Shown here piece after piece: positions 59,001-64,000 of a stretch of DNA of 64,000 nt (position 1 is the stretch's first letter; each line of letters begins with the position of its first letter). The notes beneath the pieces were generated by a model that was not told the origin of the DNA, ran no database searches, and saw only the letters and a list, made by a program, of their open reading frames with translations. The position numbers and the translations under genes were made by a program. Source of the DNA: Sulfurimonas sp. (GTDB taxonomy: Bacteria > Campylobacterota > Campylobacteria > Campylobacterales > Sulfurimonadaceae); NCBI GenBank assembly GCA_002899765.1, contig PPDH01000029.1, forward strand, positions 21,551-85,550, read 5' to 3'.

Positions 59001-59582
59001 GATGACAATACGCTGCTTATTTTTGACGAGAGCGAAGGTTATAACAGCGAGAGTGAAATAAACCGTGAACCGCTTTATGAAGTTATAGGCAGAGCAAAAG
59101 AGAAATTTACATTCCCGCGCCAATCAAAACAACCTCATCGCGCGCTAAGCGACTTTTTCCATAGAGACAGACATGACGTGGTGGCCTTTACATGTGTAAG
59201 TGCTGGAGCCAAACTCAGCGTTGTTGAGAGAGAGATTTATGCAAAAGGCGAATATACCGAGTACTATCAATTTCACGGGCTTGGAGTTGAACTTGCAGAA
59301 GCGCTTGCAGAGATTGCCCACAAGCAGATAAGGTTAGATTTAAACATTTCACACGGGGAAGGAAATAGCCTGAGCGATGTTCAGATGAACAGATATCAAG
59401 GTTCCAGGTACTCATTCGGCTATGCGGCATGTCCGGATCTTGAACTCAATCGTCCACTTTTTAACCTTCTTCGCCCTGAAGAGTTTGGAATTGAACTAAG
59501 TGAGACATTTCAAATTCATCCTGAACAATCAACTTCTGCCTTAGTTGTTTATCATCCAAATGCGACCTACTATAATGTATAA
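56091..59582 (+). CDS. metH: Cobalamin-dependent methionine synthase
   Basis: Full 1163-residue MetH. Homocysteine-binding barrel (1-325): IDGAMGTQLQQ, TNTFGSF, zinc Cys in GFNCGTG and GGCCGTTP. Pterin domain (about 340-610): VGERSNATGSKAFREL, GAHVLDVSVG. B12 domain (about 650-880): the cobalt-binding DVHDVGKNLV, then SGLLVKST and LLGGAALTR. Reactivation domain (about 920-1163): YGYWPCRSDD, GSRYSFGYAACPDL and STSALVVYHPNATYY. The first domain uses LPLMPDST where MLDST/MIDST is more usual. A TATAAA-like box lies near 56070; no cobalamin or SAM riboswitch was recognised. Confidence 0.97.
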   Translation: MTTKEYILKTIKTRPLIIDGAMGTQLQQRDEKISKEAWEGNEGCNELLNATCPEVLSEIFHAYLAAGADLITTNTFGSFSWVLDEYGIGNRAYELTCEGAKLVKKECEKFSTPEHPRFCLGSIGPGTKLPSLGHITYDEMYEGYTEFCLALIDGGVDIFLLETCQDPLQIKAALHACQEACRQREVEIPIMVSVTIELSGTMLIGTDAATIATILEPFDIISLGFNCGTGPEQVEKHVKTLSELWHKPISVHANAGLPQNRGGYTYYPMGPDEFADKQESFLQYDGVSFLGGCCGTTPQHIRALVNRVSNTAPKEPKGSQPNSLASLFNSVSLTQESSVLLVGERSNATGSKAFRELLLAEDYEGTLSVAQQQVRVGAHVLDVSVGFAGRDETKDMNHVMSLYAQKIALPLMPDSTQTAALEEALKLIGGKPIINSVNLEDGIEKFDKVCALAKKFGAALVCLTIDEIGMAKTVERKLEVAERIYELATKKHGIKPEDLVFDLLTFTLGSGDEEYVDAGINTIEAIRELRKRHPEVGAILGLSNISFGLDKDARPYLNSMFLHHCTQAGLTSVIINVQHIIPINKISKEDQEICDNLIFNRKPNSAALFEFIEHFSTKEAVDHQAVDEAYLAMSYEEKITKLLMDGDKERMIPLVEEARHSIAAEKIVNEILIDAMKVVGELFGKGEMQLPFVLQSAETMKKTVDYLNPYLPKIDKKVDTTLILGTVKGDVHDVGKNLVDIILSNNGFKVINLGIKVDVEEFIKTLKESNASALGMSGLLVKSTQVMKENLEALQKEGIKIPVLLGGAALTRPFIDDFCRPFYDGPIFYCKDAFDGVTAMSRIEAGNFDTDIHGKDSEEKVIKMKEEIIIPPFEKLKMPSRDVEVPTPPFWGRRELKLTQQQVEMAFEWINHKLLFKARWGYSSKGLSKEAYEKQLNEVVRPAYEKLKKRFIEEKLFEPTIIYGYWPCRSDDNTLLIFDESEGYNSESEINREPLYEVIGRAKEKFTFPRQSKQPHRALSDFFHRDRHDVVAFTCVSAGAKLSVVEREIYAKGEYTEYYQFHGLGVELAEALAEIAHKQIRLDLNISHGEGNSLSDVQMNRYQGSRYSFGYAACPDLELNRPLFNLLRPEEFGIELSETFQIHPEQSTSALVVYHPNATYYNV

Positions 59583-59686
59583 CTTTTTGTATTCATACTT
59601 AAGATTTGTCATTAATTGACAAAATTAACAGCACTTTAGAGCTACTTAATACTATAATTGTTCAAACAAAACAGAAGGATTGGACG

Positions 59687-60268
59687 ATGAAGAAGATAAA
59701 ATTTATGCTTTTTACAATAGCAGTAGGAGCTAGCTCTCTTTTTGGAGGTGTATACAATGTTGATGCCTCTCACACAAATGTTGCCTTCTCTGTAAAACAT
59801 ATGATGATAAGTACGGTAAACGGGGAGTTTAGGAAGTTTAATGGCAGTTTTGAACTAGATGATAAAACAAACAATCTTATTGCTCTAAAGGGTGAAATGG
59901 ATGTCGAATCCATAAATACAAATATTGCAAAAAGAGATGCACATCTAAAATCAGATGAAATTTTCAATGCACAAATGTACCCCAAAGTTACTTTTGTTTT
60001 GGACAGAGTGCAAGGAGATAAAGCATACGGAAAACTGACCATAAAAGGCATTACAAAAGATGTTGAATTTGATCATGAGTTCGGGGGCACCATTATAGAT
60101 CCATGGGGCAAAAAAAGAGCGGGAATTAGCCTTAGCGGAAAAATAGACAGAAGAGACTATGGTGTCACATGGAATCAAGCACTAGAAGCAGGCGGTGTTG
60201 TTGTAAGTGAGATAGTTAAACTAAACATAGAAATTCAGGGGATTTTAAAAGCTGAAGACGATTTTTGA
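59687..60268 (+). CDS. YceI-family periplasmic protein
   Basis: 193-residue secreted lipocalin-like protein with signal peptide MKKIKFMLFTIAVGASSLFG. Family motifs are YNVDASHTNVAFSVKHMM, SDEIFNAQMYPKVTF, GKLTIKGITKDVEFDHEF and GISLSGKIDRRDYGVTWN. YceI proteins bind polyisoprenoids. I use the ATG at 59687, after AGAAGGAT; an upstream ATG at 59606 lacks a signal. TACTATAAT near 59650 is the likely -10 region. Confidence 0.92.
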   Translation: MKKIKFMLFTIAVGASSLFGGVYNVDASHTNVAFSVKHMMISTVNGEFRKFNGSFELDDKTNNLIALKGEMDVESINTNIAKRDAHLKSDEIFNAQMYPKVTFVLDRVQGDKAYGKLTIKGITKDVEFDHEFGGTIIDPWGKKRAGISLSGKIDRRDYGVTWNQALEAGGVVVSEIVKLNIEIQGILKAEDDF

Positions 60269-60288
60269 TTCGTATCTTTTTTCACAAG

Positions 60289-60310
60289 AGCTAGGCTTAA
60301 AACTCTAGCT
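60289..60310. terminator. Hairpin between convergent yceI and comM
   Basis: AGCTAG and CTAGCT form a 6-bp stem with a 10-base loop, 20 bp past the yceI stop and overlapping the end of comM. No clear T-run follows, so terminator function is uncertain. Confidence 0.35.
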
Positions 60311-61816
60311 TCTTCTCCTATAACTCAAAGCTTCAAGAAGATGTTTTTTTCCAATAATATCACTTGCGTCTAAATCTGCAATGGTCCGTGAGACCTTTTG
60401 AATCTTTTTTATGCTCCTGAATGAGAGCGCAAATCTCTCAACTGCTCTCTCTAATACGTCTTTTGCCTCACTATCTAATACACAATATTTTTCTATCTCT
60501 TCATCACTCAATTTCGCCGTAAAACGTCTCTGACCTCTTAGCCTTGCTCTTTTATGTACATCTATCACTTGAGAATGCATCTCTTTTGAACTAATGGTTA
60601 CTTTATCATTTGAACGTACCTGCTGCATAACGACACAGAGATCAATTCTATCTAAAAACGGATCGGAGAGTCTGTTTTTGTATCTTTGAATTTCAAGTTC
60701 GCTGCACCTGCACTCTTTTTGCTCATTTAAAAGATTACCGCATGGACATGGATTCATAGCACTTACAAAGAGAAAATCACTCGGATACTCAACCTTTGAG
60801 TTTACTCTTGATATTCGTATTTTATTATCCTGTAAAGGCTCGCGCAAAGCCTCTAAAACTATGCGGGAGAAATGAGGAAGTTCATCAAAAAATAGAATTC
60901 CCCTATGTGCTAAACCAACCTCGCCAATTTTTGCTTTGTGACTTCCGCCCCCAAATACGCTCGCTGTAGTAGATGAGTGGTGAGGTGCTCGATAGCTCCT
61001 TAATGGCTTAAATTCCGGCTCTTTTGCATCAAGTGCATCAAGCTTTGCAATATCTAAAATCTCATCGCCGCTAAGAGGAGGCAGGATATATCTTAATCTT
61101 TGAGCAATCATGCTCTTTCCGCAACCGGGACTTCCTTCTAAAAGCAGATTGTGAAATCCTGCAGCACTAATAAGTGCAGCTCTCTTTGCAATCTCTTGTC
61201 CTTTTACATCTAAAAAATCTTCGATATAGGTTTCATCAAAATAGTACTCTTCTTCATCAATTATATAACTTGGATACTCAATCTTTTTATAGCTGCTGTT
61301 TGGCAGAGCATTAGCAGAGTTTTTAAGCAGCTCTATCGCTTCATCTAATCTTTTAACCCCATAAAACTCTATATCCGGGATTTTAGACAACTTCTTTAAA
61401 CTCTCGAAAGGAACAACTGCTTTTTTGATAATTTTTTGATTTGCAAGAGATAGCATGAGCGGGTAGAGCTGAATATTTTCCTTTACAGCTCCATCAAGTC
61501 CCAGCTCTCCAAAAACAAACCATTCACACAAATCATCCTGAAGATAATCAAGCGCGATGAGCAGAGCTATACTCAAATCAAACTGACTTCCCTCTTTTTT
61601 CACGTCACTCGGGGCAAGATTTATAGTGATTCTTTTTGGCGGGAATATAAATTCATTGCTTAAAAGTGCTGATTTTACGCGCTCTTTCGCTTCATTTATA
61701 GAAGCACTTGCCATCCCCACCACACTAAAAGAGGGGAGCCCTTTTGTGAGTGTATATTCGACATGTACAACTTTTGCTTCTATGCCTTCATAGGTGGCGC
61801 AGGAAACCATTTTCAT
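60305..61816 (-). CDS. comM: Mg-chelatase-like AAA+ ATPase, ComM/YifB family
   Basis: 503-residue hexameric helicase-type protein that in other bacteria drives branch migration during natural transformation. N-terminal ChlI/Lon-like domain (LPSFSVVGMASASINEAKER, INLAPSDVKKEGS), then AAA+ core with Walker A EGSPGCGKSMIAQRL, Walker B RGILFFDELPHF, a zinc-type CPCGN/CRCSE insert and the C-terminal RSIKKIQKVSRTIADLD. It follows def on the minus strand after an 83-bp gap. Confidence 0.95.
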   Translation of the reverse strand: MKMVSCATYEGIEAKVVHVEYTLTKGLPSFSVVGMASASINEAKERVKSALLSNEFIFPPKRITINLAPSDVKKEGSQFDLSIALLIALDYLQDDLCEWFVFGELGLDGAVKENIQLYPLMLSLANQKIIKKAVVPFESLKKLSKIPDIEFYGVKRLDEAIELLKNSANALPNSSYKKIEYPSYIIDEEEYYFDETYIEDFLDVKGQEIAKRAALISAAGFHNLLLEGSPGCGKSMIAQRLRYILPPLSGDEILDIAKLDALDAKEPEFKPLRSYRAPHHSSTTASVFGGGSHKAKIGEVGLAHRGILFFDELPHFSRIVLEALREPLQDNKIRISRVNSKVEYPSDFLFVSAMNPCPCGNLLNEQKECRCSELEIQRYKNRLSDPFLDRIDLCVVMQQVRSNDKVTISSKEMHSQVIDVHKRARLRGQRRFTAKLSDEEIEKYCVLDSEAKDVLERAVERFALSFRSIKKIQKVSRTIADLDASDIIGKKHLLEALSYRRRS

Positions 61817-61899
61817 AACATCAACCTCTATTAAATTGACGCTATTGTACTCTTTATATTTTTAAATGTGAGAGAGTATGACAAAATGCCATTCAATCA

Positions 61900-62427
61900 T
61901 TATGATTTAGAACACTTTTTCTCTTTTTGCATTCTTTTATACTCTTTTTCAAACTTTTTTCTACGTGAGTATGAGAGCTTGTCTATAAACAAAATACCTT
62001 GCAGATGGTCGATTTCATGTTGAATTGCAATACTTAACAAACCATCCGCTTCTATGCTTTTTGTATTTCCGTCTCTATCTTGATAATTAACGGTTATACT
62101 CTCATGTCTGTCTACATCTTCATAGAAACTAGGAACACTAAGACACCCTTCTTGATAAGTAGTAACTCCACTTTTTTGTGTAATTACCGGATTTATCATC
62201 TCTATCAAGCTCTCTATTGACTGCTCATCATTTTCATCAGGAATATTTAAAAGCAAAACTCTCTTGGCATGTCCAACTTGAATTGCCGCAAGACCTATGC
62301 CGTTTGAGCTTATCATTGTTTCATACATGTCATCAAGAAGCTGATGCAACTCTTTATCAAATCTCTCAATTGTTTTAGATTTTTCTTTTAATCTTTTATC
62401 TGGATATTCTACTATTGTTAACTTCAT
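61900..62427 (-). CDS. def: Peptide deformylase
   Basis: Removes the formyl group from nascent N-terminal Met. 175 residues with the three motifs: GIGLAAIQVG, EGCLSVPSFYEDV (metal Cys) and QHEIDHLQGILF (two metal His and catalytic Glu). It is 18 bp after the GGDEF-like gene and probably cotranscribed with it and clpP. Confidence 0.97.
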   Translation of the reverse strand: MKLTIVEYPDKRLKEKSKTIERFDKELHQLLDDMYETMISSNGIGLAAIQVGHAKRVLLLNIPDENDEQSIESLIEMINPVITQKSGVTTYQEGCLSVPSFYEDVDRHESITVNYQDRDGNTKSIEADGLLSIAIQHEIDHLQGILFIDKLSYSRRKKFEKEYKRMQKEKKCSKS

Positions 62428-62445
62428 TTTTTTCTATATATACTA

Positions 62446-63492
62446 CTAACTGTTTCTAAGCAAAACTGCGTAGTCCAGATTAGGATTTTCATACGCTTTT
62501 TCAACTCCGTCCATTGAACTTACAATAATCTCTTCTACGGAATGATTTTCAGTAATATCAGTAATTCCTATAGATATTTTTAGCTGAATTTCACGGTCTG
62601 CCAAGAAAAAATTGCTATTTGAGACAAGCTCACAAAGTCTTTCGCTTGCCTTTTTTGCACTCTCTATATCGGTATGTTTAAGAAGCATGGTAAAGACTCC
62701 ATTTGCATAATGAGCAACGATATCGCTTCTTCTTGACGTTTTTAAAAGAAGTCTTGCTACGGTTTTTGTCATAAGCATTATCGCTTTTTCATTATTTACG
62801 CTCGATCTAAGATCGCGTGAGAGTTCAATCATAATCAGAGAACTTTTATGTTTGAACTTTTTAATAAGCTCTATCTCTTGCTCGATTTTTGTCATCAAAT
62901 AACGTTTGTTATAAACGCCGTATTGATTATCAAAAATAGTCTCATTTTCAACATTTTTAATTATTCTTGCCGTATCATCATAGGTACTTTTAATTGCGCC
63001 GCTCTGCTTTTTCAAAATAGCATTAAGCTTTGAAATGTCGGACTCTAAAGATGCGGCCACACTTCTTGCTGCCTGAGTATCTGAACTTGCTTCAAGTTCT
63101 TGTTTTCTCTTATCCAATATCTTTGTCATAAGAGACATGTTTTTATAAAGGTTTGCCGTAACACCAAGAATATTTTTAATTGATGAGAAGCCCTGTTTCA
63201 AACTCTGTTCAAGCATGATAGAGTTTTCATCCTCGTTGTTCTCTTCAAGCTCTAAAACCGAAACAATATGATTGCGTGTATTTTGGCTTTTATCTTCCAA
63301 TAGTCTATCAAAATAAAGAGAGAAATTATTAGGAGTAGGTGGTAGTCCATCTTTCATCAAAGCATTTAAAACCTCTTTTGAATACGCCTCTAGCTCACCC
63401 TCCGGCTCACCCGCCACTTCTTTGTCCGTTATTGCAGCAGATGGTTTTGCATCGATAACACTACGACGTCTACTTCTTAAAGCTCCTGACAT
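62446..63492 (-). CDS. Degenerate GGDEF-domain protein
   Basis: 348-residue soluble protein with an N-terminal region of unknown type (about 40-180, including a coiled-coil stretch) and a C-terminal GGDEF-like fold (NQYGVYNKRYLMTKIEQEIE). The catalytic GG(D/E)EF is replaced by YANGVF, and the metal-binding Asp of the first motif reads IELSRDLRS, so cyclic di-GMP synthesis is unlikely; a regulatory or binding role is more plausible. It lies 18 bp after clpP and 18 bp before def, a conserved-looking housekeeping cluster. Confidence 0.85.
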   Translation of the reverse strand: MSGALRSRRRSVIDAKPSAAITDKEVAGEPEGELEAYSKEVLNALMKDGLPPTPNNFSLYFDRLLEDKSQNTRNHIVSVLELEENNEDENSIMLEQSLKQGFSSIKNILGVTANLYKNMSLMTKILDKRKQELEASSDTQAARSVAASLESDISKLNAILKKQSGAIKSTYDDTARIIKNVENETIFDNQYGVYNKRYLMTKIEQEIELIKKFKHKSSLIMIELSRDLRSSVNNEKAIMLMTKTVARLLLKTSRRSDIVAHYANGVFTMLLKHTDIESAKKASERLCELVSNSNFFLADREIQLKISIGITDITENHSVEEIIVSSMDGVEKAYENPNLDYAVLLRNS

Positions 63493-63510
63493 ACCAGCTC
63501 CTTTAGTTAT

Positions 63511-64000
63511 CTAATCTTTACTTTTTTTTACTAAAACTTCGTCGATCATCCCATACACTTTTGACTCTTTAGCACTCATAAAGTTATCTCTATCGGTATC
63601 TTTTTCAACTTGTTTAATATCTTGAGAGGTATTTTTTGCCAAAATCTCGTTTAGTTCCTCTTTCATTCTAAGAATCTCTTTCGCCTGAATCGCGATATCC
63701 GTTGCTTGACCTTGAGCTCCTCCAAGAGGTTGATGAATCATAATTCTTGCATGCGGAAGCGCATATCTTTTCCCTTTTGTTCCGCTTGAGAGTAAAAATG
63801 CTCCCATAGATGCAGCTTGACCGACACATATAGTGGCTACATCGGGACGAATATAATTCATAGTATAATATATTGCCATTCCGGCCGTAACAACCCCGCC
63901 CGGAGAATTTATATAAAAATATATATCCTTCTCAGGGTCTTCCGCTTCTAAAAACAGCATCTGCGCTACAATTGATGAAGCAACTGCATCATTAACTTCT
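63511..64000 (-). CDS. clpP: ATP-dependent Clp protease proteolytic subunit (partial)
   Basis: The window edge cuts the N-terminus; about 163 residues remain. ClpP is the serine protease barrel that works with ClpA/ClpX. Visible: [17 protein letters not shown], the catalytic Ser in [11 protein letters not shown], the catalytic His in [15 protein letters not shown] and the Asp in [10 protein letters not shown], ending in [12 protein letters not shown]. It heads the clpP-GGDEF-def run. Confidence 0.96.
   Translation of the reverse strand, partial: EVNDAVASSIVAQMLFLEAEDPEKDIYFYINSPGGVVTAGMAIYYTMNYIRPDVATICVGQAASMGAFLLSSGTKGKRYALPHARIMIHQPLGGAQGQATDIAIQAKEILRMKEELNEILAKNTSQDIKQVEKDTDRDNFMSAKESKVYGMIDEVLVKKSKD

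Overview
The window is AT-rich, densely packed DNA from a Campylobacterota (epsilonproteobacterial) chromosome, most like a Sulfurimonas-type free-living, motile chemolithotroph. Pointers are the NifU/NifS iron-sulfur pair, the futalosine-route menaquinone enzyme MqnD, fliQ followed directly by murB, recA-eno-(FtsB-like)-AMIN, clpP-GGDEF-def-comM, CcoG for a cbb3-type oxidase, a motility accessory factor (Maf) beside flagellin, and sigma-28/sigma-54 style flagellar promoters. Family assignments come from reading motifs; no database was searched.

Layout. 0-5.3 kb: a PhnD-sensor hybrid histidine kinase and a receiver-GGDEF protein. 5.3-11.5 kb: thiG, the NAD(P)HX repair enzyme and a P-loop ATPase on the minus strand, then kdsD, rluB and rarA on plus. 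11.5-15.5 kb: STAS protein, nitrate-sensor-type chemoreceptor and a receiver-PP2C-ATPase protein, which together look like a partner-switching module. 15.5-18.4 kb: rplT/rpmI, an SRP RNA gene, an HPt protein, a phosphorylase and an SDR. 18.4-31.4 kb: flagellar filament region: fliT-like, fliS, fliD, an inserted HipA-type kinase, a sigma-54-driven nonulosonic-acid glycosylation operon ending in maf, and flagellin. 31.4-42.5 kb: AMIN protein, FtsB-like, eno, recA, mqnD-fliQ-murB, nifU/nifS, rsuA, a GGDEF protein and an AraC regulator. 42.6-54 kb: leuC, an OmpA protein, mobA, moaC, aroC-rnc-rnhA with a LapB-like TPR protein, a YeiH transporter and ccoG. 54-64 kb: a Tat-exported metallo-beta-lactamase-fold protein, a HisI-RibA fusion, metH, yceI, comM, def, a degenerate GGDEF protein and partial clpP.

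The most striking property of the window is not a gene. Eleven otherwise well-preserved genes carry twelve in-frame stop codons, with no frameshifts. In every case the reading frame continues with family-like sequence, and the stop is explained by a single G-to-T change in the first base of a Glu (GAA/GAG) or Gly (GGA) codon. At least two nearly invariant glycines in other motifs are also replaced in a way that fits G-to-T. This looks like a G:C to T:A signature, from oxidative damage, a mutator background or a sequencing/assembly artefact. The affected genes are annotated here as interrupted full-length genes.

Other points of interest are the STAS-chemoreceptor-PP2C module, a NeuB synthase fused to a TIM-barrel isomerase-like domain inside a radical-SAM-containing glycan operon, a fused phosphoribosyl-AMP cyclohydrolase/GTP cyclohydrolase II, a HipA protein with its own winged-helix domain flanked by a decayed copy of the fliD 5' end, and two intergenic hairpins that keep an identical loop while their stems differ.
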